DNA of 64,000 bases from Rhinolophus ferrumequinum (Eukaryota; Chordata; Mammalia; Chiroptera; Rhinolophidae). This document shows positions 11,639 to 22,298 of this stretch, piece by piece. The stretch lies in assembly GCF_004115265.2 (NCBI RefSeq), contig NC_046295.1, positions 71,753,008 to 71,817,007 of the forward strand, in the 5' to 3' direction. The notes beneath the pieces are model-generated. The model was not told the origin of the DNA. It saw only the letters and a program-made list of their open reading frames with translations, and made no database searches. The first letter of the stretch is position 1, and each line of letters starts with the position of its first letter. The position numbers and the translations under genes are program-made.

Positions 11639-12664
11639 CCTGTCCTAGACAAAAAAAAGCTAAAGGAGTTCATCACTACCAAACCAGTATTATAAAAAAT
11701 GTCAAAGGAACTTCTTTAAGAAGAAGAAGAAAAATAAATACAAAATATGAATAATAAAATGGCAATAACTACATACCTACCAATAATCACTTTAAATGTA
11801 AATGGATTAAATGCTCCAATCAAAAGACATAGTGTGGCTGAATGGAGAAGAAAACAAGACCCATACATATGCTGCCTACAAAAGTCACACTTTAGATCGA
11901 AAGACACACACAGTCTGAAAGTAAAGAGATGGAAAAAGATATTTCATATAAATGGAAATGAAAAAAAAGCTGGAGTAGCAATATACTTACATTAGACAAA
12001 AGAGACTTTAAAACCAAGGCTACACCAAGAGACAGAGAAAGACATTTCATATGCAATAGCCAGGATATGAAACCAACCTGTGTCCACTGATACAGGCAAT
12101 TGGATAAAGAAAATGTGGTGTGTATATATATACAATGGAATATCACTCAGCCATAAAAAGAATGAAATCTTGCTATTTGCAACAACAGGGATGGACCTAG
12201 AGGGTATTATGCTAAGTAAAGTAAGTCATACAGAGAAAGACAAATACCATACGATTTCACTTATATGTGGAATCTTAAAAAACAAAATAAATGAACAAAT
12301 GAAACAAACAAACTCATAGATACAGAGAACATTTTGATGATTGTCAGATGGGAGGGGGTTGGAATGAAAGGAGAAGGGAAAAGGATTAAAAGGTACAAAT
12401 TAGTAGTGAACAAAATAGTCACAGGGATGTAAATTACAGTGTAGGGAATATAGTCAATAATATTGTAATAAATATGTAGGGTGCCAGGTAGGTCCTAAAC
12501 TTATTGGGGAGATCACTTTGTAAGTTATATAAATGTTTAACCACTATACCATACATGTGAAACCAATATAATATTGCATGTCAACTGTAATTTAAAAATT
12601 TTTTAAATGTTTAATAATCACATTGAAAACTACAATAAATTTAGGTACTTTGAAGTTCAAAAAA
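11639..12664 (+). mobile_element. Internally deleted L1: endonuclease region fused to 3' end
   Basis: Starts in L1 ORF2 N-terminal endonuclease sequence (translation ITLNVNGLNAPIKRHSVAEW then RKQDPYICCLQ). Near 12060 it jumps to the L1 3' end (GGATAAAGAAAATGTGGTGT, GGAATATCACTCAGCC), omitting reverse transcriptase. 16-bp perfect duplications ATTAAAATGAATGTCA at 11623-11638 and 12665-12680 show it arrived as one unit. Confidence 0.85.
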
Positions 12665-12693
12665 ATTAAAATGAATGTCATCTGTTTCTTTTT

Positions 12694-13025
12694 TTTTTTT
12701 TAAACTTTTTTTTTTTTACTTTATTTTAATTTAATTTTTTTTTTTTATTGGGGAAGGGGAATAGGACTTTATTGGGGGAACAGTGTATCAATCTTAGTTG
12801 TGGAGGGTGCCGTTTAGCTTCAAGTTGTTGTCCTTTCAGTCTTAATTGTGGAGGGCGCAGTTCAGCTCTGGGTCTAGTTTCAGGGGGCGCAGCCCACCAT
12901 CCCGTGCGGGAGTCGAACCGGCAACCTTGTGGTTGAGAGCCCACTGGCCCACGTGGGAATCGAACCGGCAGCCCTCAGAGTCAGGAGCACAGAGCTCCAA
13001 CCGCCCGAGCCACCGGGCCGGCCCT
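12694..13025 (-). mobile_element. Rhin-1-type tRNA SINE, long form
   Basis: Tail, body and double head ending GGGCCGGCCC. Perfect 15-bp duplications CATCTGTTTCTTTTT at 12679-12693 and 13026-13040. Inserted directly beside the L1 duplication. Confidence 0.92.
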
Positions 13026-13539
13026 CATCTGTTTCTTTTTACCTTTTTTGCAATGTCCTCAGAATATTCTCAGAATATTTAAAGTTACAAACGTGACTTG
13101 TATTATATTTCTTTGGACAGTTCTTGTATAGGTAATGCCAGACTGGGAAAGCTTCAGCTGGGCATAATTTTAGTGTCCCAGCAAAGTGAAATGACTGACT
13201 TTTAAATTCAAGAACATTAGAAATACCCTATGTATGAGGTAAGACTCCACCTAGCTAGACGGTTTTCTGACAATGTGCCCTCAATTATATTATTCTTAAA
13301 GGCCAGTAATATGTTTACATGTCACCCATTTTGTACAATATATTTTTTAAGGGCAAGGTTTGGGGGTGATCCCTACCTATGATTTTGCTTGGTCATCTAA
13401 ACTTTCATACAGTCCCTGCCTAAGAGCCTTACCTTTAGCTTTGATGATGTAAAGAGTAGGTCTTAGGATCCTTTCCGAGCATCATATTTTAGTGTCTTTG
13501 TAAAAGAAAAAATAGGTATTGTATAATATTCTCCTTGTG

Positions 13540-13685
13540 TTCGACGGTCTGCTAATGGTGATGTCGCCGGACTCTTTGATGATGAAAGCATTAGACAGTC
13601 ATAATGATCCTGTCATAATGGTGCCTTCGGTAGCAAGTTCTTCTCAATTACCAGATGGTAGAACTTTGTCTCCTTTGAAAAAGTA
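13540..13685. other. Segment shared with 38520-38645, upstream of GT6 gene A
   Basis: GTGATGTC, then TTTGATGATGAAAG, and further AATTACCAGATGG...ACTTTGTC, appear in the same order at 38520-38645 upstream of the middle paralogue. It could be a relic of the gene duplication, a conserved noncoding or 5' UTR element, or a shared old repeat. Confidence 0.4.
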
Positions 13686-14256
13686 AAGAATTTTAAGTAC
13701 GTTTTGCTTTTAGTGTTTTTTTGTTGTTGTACTTTCTTACCTTTCTTAATGACTGATTTTTACTTATAGAAATATATTTTGAATGGTGTGCTGTGGGTGT
13801 ATATGTGTGTATATGAATGACACAAAAAGTGCAAATCTTTTTCTTCATTCTCTATTGGGCATTGTCCAATTATCCTGGGTAAAGCTCATCCCTTTGTCAG
13901 TTTTCTTAGGATATTTTTAAAGTACTTATTTTTCTGATTATAGAACTAACACATTTTCAGGTTCTTAAATGTGTCAAGTGCCTAAAAGCACAAAGGAGAA
14001 AGTGATAATCAAATGTAATCACATTATCCTGAGATAATCACTCTTAATCTGAGATAGCATGCACCTTTATTTTGCCCTTCTTCTTTAAAAATAAATTAGT
14101 TTCTCATATTGAAAAAGAAAGACACATGAGTTAAAAATTTTTAATAGGAAAAGGTTATATAATGCACATGAAATCATCTTCTCCCTGCAGCACCTGACTC
14201 TCATCATTACCCATCTCTAGTGGCAGTCGCTGTTCAGTTTCTTGGGTTTTATTATA

Positions 14257-14257
<1 letters not shown>

Positions 14258-14290
<33 letters not shown>
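14258..14290. repeat. (TG)n microsatellite
   Basis: About fifteen TG units; the Cys-Val frame here is repeat-derived. Confidence 0.95.
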
Positions 14291-14291
<1 letters not shown>

Positions 14292-14436
14292 TATATTTAT
14301 ATATAACATTGTATTATATAAATATATTATTATATATAATAAAATATACATTCTATATAATAAAAAGAGAGAGAGAATATATAGTTCCTCTTTTTCACAC
14401 AAATGGCAGCATACTAAAAACACTCTTCAGTACTTT

Positions 14437-14793
14437 AGGGTATGTTTTGTTTTGTTTTGTTTTGTTATAAAACATTTATTTTATTTCTGGAACCAGGTGA
14501 AGGGTATTTGGGGGAGCTGGTAGAGCCAGCCGCTTGAGCCTCGGAGGCAGGGCACAGGGGTCTAGGCAGCGGCTGTTGGGGGCGAGTCCTCCTCTGTTCT
14601 CTCCAGGCCCAGGAGCTTTCTCCTTGCCTGCACTTGGAAGAGGCGCCCAGGATGTGTCTTTTACCCAGCCCGTCTCCAAGTTTTCTCTTGTCTCCACACA
14701 GTGAGCGAAGGTGCCGAAACTTTCAGTTTCCGCAGCCCTCCTTTTGTGTGACTGCTAAGAGGAGAAAATGTTCCCCGTGGCACCCTCCATCCG
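14437..14793 (-). pseudogene. Unidentified GC-rich mRNA retrocopy
   Basis: A GC-rich block of about 355 bp in AT-rich L1 sequence. On the minus strand it ends CAGAAATAAAATAAATGTTT followed by an (AAAAC)n tail. This looks like an mRNA 3' end with polyadenylation signal and tail. Imperfect 14-bp target duplications CTCTTCAGTACTTT (14423-14436) and CTCTTCGTTACTTT (14794-14807) flank it. The source gene was not recognised. The longest minus frame reads SAGKEKAPGPGENRGGLAPN and is probably not coding. It contains the palindrome GAAACTGAAAGTTTC. Confidence 0.7.
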
Positions 14794-15399
14794 CTCTTCG
14801 TTACTTTGAATATCTCACTCATCAGTGTATTTTGAACATCATTCCATTACATCTCATACATCTAACATTCTTTTTCTAGTGAACTATATTTCATTTTATG
14901 TCTATATCCTAATTGAACCAGTTTTCTGTTGTCAGACATTTTGGTTGTTTACTGTCTTTGCTATTTTAAGAAATGCCACAGTGGAAATACTTGAATATGC
15001 TCAATGAGCCCATGTTGAACTATATTGCAGGATAAATTCCTAGAAATAGAGTGGCTGGATCAAAGGTTATACTCATTTAAAACTTAAGTAAATGTTGCCA
15101 AATTGTTTTCCATAGAGGTTGTTGCAGTTTAACTTGTCCTATCAACGGATGAAAGTACCCATTTCCTCACACCCTTGTCAATACAGATAAAATTTTTGTT
15201 AAAATTTTTGGTGTTTCACAATCTGAAAGGTATGAATTGTATCTCCGTGTAGTTTCGGTTCGCGTTCTTTTTTAAATGACTGATGTGGAGCATTCTTTTG
15301 CCTGTTTAAGAGCCATTGTCATTCCTTCTCTATTAACTGTTCATAGCTTTTATTTTCCATTAGGTTTCTGTGTTTTTTATTTTGCCAATTATTTTGGCG

Positions 15400-16380
15400 T
15401 AATTTTAGATTTAAAGATACAGTAATTAAGACCATATGGTTTTAAGACAGACAAATAGATCATTGGGACAGAATCAAGAGTCCGGAAATAGACCTACACC
15501 TATATGGACAACTGATTTTTGACAAATAGGAAAAGGCAATTCATTAGAGGAAGAAGAGTCTTTTTAAAAAAATAGCTCTAGGATAATTGGATATCCACAT
15601 GAAAAAAAAGAAGAGAGATAACTTTGGTAGTACTTTGCACCATAAGCAAAACTTAACTCAAAATGGGTCATTGATGTAAATTAAAATCTAAAACAATAAA
15701 ACATACAGAAGAAAACATAGGACAAAAAACAAGACAATAAAAAGGAAACTACAGATTGGGAGAAATAGAGTAAAAATGGGCAAAATATTCAAACAGATGC
15801 ATAGAAGGCAACTAAGTACATGAAAAAATCATTTTAATCTTCATCAGTCTTCGGGAAAATGCAAAGTAAAACCACAATAATATAGTATCACACACTTATT
15901 AGAATGGCTAACGTTAAGAAAACTGACCATATCAAGTGTTGGTGAGGGTGGCAGAACTGGAACTGTCACATGCCGTTGGTGGGAGTGTAAAATGGCATGT
16001 CTACTTTGAAAAAGAGTTTGGCAGTTTCTTAACAATTTAAGCACACACTTACCCTACAATCTGTCAAATGGAAGCATATGTTCATAAAAAGATGTGTTCA
16101 CGACCATTCATAGTTGTGTTCTTGGTTGTGGCCAAAAGGTGGAAACAACCCAAATGTTTGTCAGCAGGTGAATGGATAAACTATGGCGTGTTCATACAAT
16201 GGAGTAGTACTCAGCAATAAAAGAGAACAAAATATTGATACATGCAAGAACATAAATGGACCTCAAAATAATTCTATTGTAAAAGAAGCCAGGCCAAAAA
16301 AAAGTGCACAATACTATACCATTCTATTTATATGAAATGTTTAAATATGTAAAACATTTGAACTATAGAGTGCACATTTT
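15400..16380 (+). mobile_element. L1 ORF2 end and 3' region, sense
   Basis: ATAGACCTACACCTATATGG, GGGCAAAATATTCAAACAGA, GGTGGGAGTGTAAAATGGCA and GTTCATACAATGGAGTAGTA are sequential L1 phrases. The fragment is decayed. Confidence 0.75.
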
Positions 16381-18946
16381 TATGTTTTGGCTGCCCAGAA
16401 CGTGAATACCCTTTATTTAGCATGAATCCTAAATTCAAGATGCAACAGCATCCTGTGTCCAGTATGGAAGCTAAAATAGGCAAATTTCCTCTCCATATCC
16501 CTTGTAGCTACAATATGGGCACATGACATAGACTGCCTGGCATGTTAATCAGTTCTCCTACCTGGGACTTCAGGGAGGTCATTTTGAGATTATTTGTAAT
16601 AGAGTCAAGGACTAACATTATGGCAGATGTTTCCAAGAGTATGGAGGTCAGCAGGGAGATAATGATGGTGGGGTCATGGTTGGTGTTCAAACAGATTATA
16701 CGGCAAGATTTTATCCATGCCTTTCTTCCCATAGTCTCTTTGTATTTCTTTTTCAGCAGCGATTTGCTACGTACTGTGACCTGCTTCCTGCCCTTCTGTA
16801 GTAAACATTGCTACTATTCACTACTCACTAGTTCTCCCTTCCTTCCCAGGCAGATGGCAGACTCCACTTTCTAGCTCCTTTGCAATACGTCCAGGCTGAG
16901 GCACGGAAAAGCCCCTCTGTGATTCTGTAATGTCTCTCTTCCCATGACATTGTGACTAGCGGTACCACAGATGGCAGACCCTCCATTATTCTGGGTCCCC
17001 AAGTGACAATCTGGAGCAGATGGCCTGTCTCCAACTCTCACTGGGTATGTAGGGTGAATGAGAAACTTGTGTGTGCTAGGCCACTCTAAGACTTGAGGTT
17101 CAGTTTTCCTACCCAACATGCCATTCCATCAATTCTTTCTCTGTTTAGATGAGTCCTGTTTGGGGTTAAAGGAACAGAGATAGATTTCTGGCAACCTGTG
17201 AAATATAGTGGTAAGTGGTTAATTAAATTACCTCTGGGATCCCATGAATGAGGTGTTCATCAAAAGCAAAGGCTTTGGAGCAATAATAGTTCCTGCCAGA
17301 AAACTGTATGATGGTGATGATGATGACAGTGGCTGATATAACACTTATGTGTCAGGCACTGTACTATACACATATATTAACTTAGTTAATGAAATAAGGG
17401 ACAGAAAGACATCAAGGACCAACTGGCATGTGAAATGGCTGTATCTAACAGCGCTAGTGAGCTTAAAGAGCAAGCACAAGGCTGAAAATCTTTGTGATTC
17501 CAGCTTCCATCCAATAGCTGTACGCTTCATGGTTGCACGGTATTGTATCTCTCACTGACCACCCTGGCTTTTGGCTTCTCCTAACACCACCCCCTTTTTG
17601 TGCTCTTCTGGCCCTTGGGATGGTTGTAGCTTCTCAGTTTCCTTACTGTCCCATCTATCTCTTTAGCTATTCCATCACCCGTGTAACTAATTCTTGAATT
17701 ACAATTCCTCATTTGAAATACCTAGATTTTTCTGACCAGACCCTGATTGATAGTTCCCAGGACTAGGAGTGCTCTGATATCAATCAGCTTTTGCTGTATA
17801 AAAACCCACTCTGGACCTTGATGACGTAAGGCAACAATGCTTGATTTTTCTTCCTGAGTTTATGGGTCATTTGCCACTGCTCTGGGTCAGGCTCTCCTAG
17901 TCTCAGCTTGCGGAGCACTTGTGTCACTACAGTATTCTGGCCGATAGGTTGGAGGCTTGCTGGTCTATATTCACATGTCTGGCTATGCAAAAAGGGCAGG
18001 TACAGAGAGGGGATAATAATGTCCATTTTGCCAACTATCTACCAAAGGTCCTAAGAAATAGTTTCAAAATGGGACACTGGTATCGGGATGTTTTAGTTTG
18101 GACTAACATGAAACTCCTTACAAGTAGAACCCTATTCTATGGTGGGCTACTAGAGATCTGTGGCATGACAGTTATTTACATGATCTTATCCCCTATTATT
18201 GTTTGGTAAGAAGTGTCAATTGAAGGGAAGACTTTAAGACATTACATAGCTGCTGTAGTCACCTTCGTGGTTACAATCTGTATAAGGTCTGTGGGATGGG
18301 AGTGATGCTTCTGACTGTTCTGGAGAGCTGACAGAAATAAAATAATGAATCTAAAAGTTTAAACTGTCAGCTGAAGGCATGGACACAGAACAAATATGGC
18401 TCTTATGGTGCCATTTGTGTGTGTATTTGTGGTCATGAGGCATTCATGGCTGGGGGTAGGCCCAAAATCTAACTGGATGACATACGTAATTAGAATGTAA
18501 GTTGAATAAATAACTTCTAAAAGTTGCTTGTTTTAAAATTAAAGAATTGGGAAGGACTGGAAGTCTTCTGTGTAAGAAAATTCTATCGTCTGGGGTTCCT
18601 GGACATGGTGACGGAAACTACCTTGTATTTCACCTTTTGGGGAATAAAGTGATTCTTTATTTGTACTAATCAGTTGAATTCTCCAAGGTGGAAACATGAA
18701 GTCATTTTATGAGATTTAAGAATGGGTAGAAGGGTGAGAATGGGAGCTTTGTGGCAAAGTGGGTGGACTGTAGTAGCCATTTATTTGTTGACTCTCAAAT
18801 CTCTCTCATTTTTCCCACACTCTGCTCAGTGTGGCAGAAACCTGCATTTCCCAGACACCCTTGCATCTGACTGTTGTATAACACCAGACAGTGGAAGACA
18901 CTGGCAGAAGAGAACAGGATAGAAGAAAAACGCGCTCTCTCTCTCT

Positions 18947-18983
<37 letters not shown>

Positions 18984-19956
18984 TCTTTGAATGGCATCTC
19001 TAGCAGTGACTAGAACTCCTCTCTCTGTTGCCCCAGCTTATGCCAGGCAACTCATGTTAGGTTGGAACTCTTTTTGGACACCCACCCTAGGAGTGCATGG
19101 GTGGCCTCGCTCTCCCTTGTATGCTCCTCAGCTCTTATATCCCCTATATGTCCAATTCCCTATGTTAAATTTTCACTGTTTGAAATACTTAGAATAGTAG
19201 TTTCTGTTTTCCTAAGTGGACCCTGACTATTGATAAATGTGTGTGTGTGTGCACGCATGTATGTGTGCATGTGTGTGATAAGTCAATTTGTATAAAATAT
19301 TATAGAAGCACACAACAGGCACGTGTGTGTACATGTATTCATGCGGTGGGTACATAAATGCATATAAAAGGAATATTGAGGGACAGATCTTTCAAAGGGA
19401 GAGAAAAGGGGGAGTTCCAATTTTCTCTATGTATTGTTTTTATTTTCTTTCATTAATTTTTACAACTTTGCAGTTTTATTCATGTAGTTCTTTTTGAATA
19501 ACTCAGTTTCCTAAATAACTGTCTGACCATCGGGTGGCAGAATTAATGCCTTCAGTTTTATATAGAGAGTATTTTAGTATAGTTGCAGCCACTTTTCCTT
19601 ATCCACACTTCTAGACGATCCCTTTCCTTAAGCAGTATGAGAAATATATATATACTTGGATCAATGAAAATATTTCAGGTTTCATTTTCTCATGACAGAT
19701 TCTATTTTTGTTCAGTGTGCTCCAACAAATGATGTATCCTCAACATTCACAGAGGATATCATCACACAGGATATCATCATCTGATGTCAATACATTCATT
19801 TTGCAACTGCTACAGCCCATGTTATATGATTCAAAATGAATGTGAGGAAAAGTATGTGGATGTGTGTTGGTGAGCTTGCCATTTCGTTAGTGATTTTTTT
19901 TTCAGTGCTAAGATGTGTCAAGTGCTAATTATCTAAGATACAAGACAAAATGGTGT
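16380..19956. other. Flank 3' of the GGTA1-like gene, old repeat-like sequence
   Basis: No gene recognised. TCTGACCAGACCCTGATTGA (17731-17750) and TTCCTAAGTGGACCCTGACT (19210-19229) are near-identical closing phrases of an old interspersed repeat, possibly LTR-type, so two copies may end here. GCTTTTGCTGTATAAAAACC near 17787 is likewise repeat-like. The last exon's 3' UTR probably occupies part of the right end. Confidence 0.35.
18930..18979. repeat. (TC)n microsatellite
   Basis: About 50 bp of CT repeats with one TTTTT interruption. Confidence 0.95.
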
Positions 19957-20677
19957 TCATAAATCCAGAACTGTTAAGGAAGGGCTCTGGGTCATTCTCA
20001 GAATTCTATAGTACTTAGTAGCCCAATATAGTTTGACAGTATTAATATCACTGTTATATCCTCTCTTGAAATCCCAGCAGTATTCAGGAGATAAGAGTTT
20101 AGTAGGTTTATGGAGAAAGAAATACTTGTTTAAGTGACTTTCATCATGCCACACGGCTTCAATGTTATTTTTCTTATCGTTCAGGATTCCTTGTAAGCAC
20201 TCCCTGGCAATGGTGAGAACCTGAATGGGAGTGCCACCAAATACAGCAGCATGGTAATAAAAGTCTCCCTTACCAACAGGTATATATGCTTCTGATAATT
20301 GATTTCTCTCATAAGGTATGTCTGTAAGATTGGCCTTATACCAATAAGAATGTAACTGAGCTACTGACTCCCCCAGGGTCTCTAGCCCATATTTGTGTAA
20401 GAAGACCTGATCGATGTCCATGCAGAAGAGGAAGTCAACTTCATATTGGATGTGGTCTACAACATGTTCACCAATGGTCTTCATGCGCATCATACTAACA
20501 TCTTGCCATCTCTTCTCTCGCTTAATTTGAAAAACTTTGATTGTACGGAGGGGGCTCAGCCTTATCCAAGGCATCTTGGAGAAGTCATCTATCAGGACAT
20601 AAATTATGACCTTCTGGCCAACCATAAAGTGTTTATCAGCAGATAACATAAAGTTGTACAAATAGTATTCAATATAT
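19957..20677 (-). CDS. GGTA1-like gene, catalytic last coding exon
   Basis: Acceptor TTTTGTTTCACAG at 20678-20690 opens on ATATATTGAATAC, completing Arg89 and continuing YIEYYLYNF. It encodes 239 residues and a stop, and contains the whole catalytic domain: [12 protein letters not shown] (DxD), [43 protein letters not shown] and TKYYRILR. The Lys and Arg equivalent to bovine Lys359 and Arg365 are kept. The tail [12 protein letters not shown] is longer than that of GGTA1. An ATG 33 bases upstream of the acceptor would lie in the intron and is not the true start. The polyadenylation site was not located. Confidence 0.94.
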
Positions 20678-22257
20678 CTGTGAAACAAAAAAGAAACGAT
20701 TAAGTTCATTTTCTTACATTTCAGTGGAATACATACTGTTTAAGTTACACCGTGGTTTAGGAGCGGCCAGATGGCTCAGTTGGTTAGAGCGTGGGCTCTC
20801 AACAACAAGGTTGCGGGTTCAATTCCAGGATGGGATGGTGGGCTGCGCCCCCTACAACTAAGATTGAAAACAGTGACTGGACTTGGAGCTGAGCTGTGCT
20901 CTCTACAACTGGATTGAAGGACAATGACTTGGAGCTAATGAGTCCTGGAGAAACACACTGTTCCCCAATATTCCCCAATAATAATAAAAAAGTTTTTTTG
21001 AAAATACACTTAAAAAAATTACACTGTAGTTTATCCAAAAATGCTGAATATTAGATATGCTTCTTGAGTTGAATTTAAGCAATATAAAAGAAAGTGGAAT
21101 TATCTGCCTTTCTTCTCCCTGATGAGATTCTGTGGATCAGAAGAGAGGAGAGGACTTGCTCTCAAGAGTGAGTGAAACTTGGTGAGATCAGGAGACTACC
21201 CGGAGCCCAGTGCAAAGTGAAAGCCAGAGTTTTCAGGGTTTTCAGAGCAATGGGAACTTGTTTGGGAGGTTGTAGACGAGAAAGGTCTTGGGTCATTACA
21301 AGAGCAGTCATTGATGTCTGCGGCTTGTTTTATGAGTAGTCAGTTAAGCAAAAACGGTCAGAAGTGAGATGGTTAATACCCCGCTCTCTCCACTGTCATT
21401 CTTATTTTGATTTGTGGCTTTTACTACGGTGCTAGGATTACTTGATTGGAGAACAAATGTCCTTATTTCTAGTCTCTCAAGCCAGTAAAAATTGTCAGAG
21501 TAATAAATGGCCTCAGGTGAATTTAAAAAAGGAAAGGTAATCATAAGTGGTTCAATTTCAAATAATGCTTACATAATCATTAAAAATAAGTTCTGGTTAT
21601 TCAAAGAAAACAAAAACACTAATCTGAAGAGATATATGCACCCCACGTTCACTGCAGCATTATTTACAATAACCAAAATATGGAAACAACCTGACTATCC
21701 ATCAACAGATGAATAGATAAAGATGTGGCATATACACATAGACAATGGACTATTACTCAGCCATAAAAAGAATGAAATCCTGGAAGTTAACAACTCAAAT
21801 CCAAAGAAGTCCAATTTATCCACATTTCTTTTATGGTTAGTGCTTTTGTGTCATGTTTCCAAAATCTTTGCCTCCTGAAGGTAGGGAAAATCTCCTACAT
21901 TTTCTTTTAGTAGCTTTGTTTTATCTTTCACAGTTAAGTCTATTATCCATTTGAATTAATTTTTGAGTGTGGTGCGATATAGGGCTGTTTTGCATCTGTC
22001 TCAAAGCACTGATAGTGATGCTATGGGCTAGGAATGCCTGAGCCACTCACCTGGGCCCCTGCTGCTTGTGGTGAGACCCCCACAGACATTTCCCTCACCA
22101 CAGCCTATAGTATGACTGGCTCAGCACTTGTGGTTCTTCTTTTGATTGTAAGATGTACCTCAGAAGTGCCATCAGAGAACTTTGAAAAAACAAGGCTCAC
22201 AAGTCCTGGAAGGTACATGGTATGCCCAGGACCACACGGAGCAGGGGGAGTGAAGGG

Positions 22258-22298
<41 letters not shown>

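Larger units (their letters stand above)
11434..13125. mobile_element. Old hAT-like DNA transposon carrying nested insertions
   Basis: Outer pieces 11434-11638 (CAGTACGGTGGCCACT...TATTGTTTATATTTACTAC) and 13026-13125 (CATCTGTTTCTTTTTACC...TATTTCTTTGGACAG) match the two ends of a common old mammalian MER1-group repeat with hAT-type ends. The middle holds an L1 at 11639-12664 and a SINE at 12694-13025. I am unsure of the exact MER name. Confidence 0.55.
13880..15350 (-). mobile_element. Old antisense L1 3' region, split by a retrocopy
   Basis: AAATGGCAGCATACTAAAAA before and GAACATCATTCCATTACATC after the retrocopy at 14437-14793 are adjacent parts of an L1M-like 3' end. AGCATTCTTTTGCCTGTTTA near 15290 continues it. 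Confidence 0.6.

Noticed and set aside
20446-20646. Plus-strand frame opposite the paralogue's catalytic exon
   Set aside because: Shadow of the minus-strand exon.
20678-20709. ATG upstream of the catalytic exon as a start codon
   Set aside because: It lies before the CACAG acceptor; the exon clearly joins in phase to the penultimate exon.
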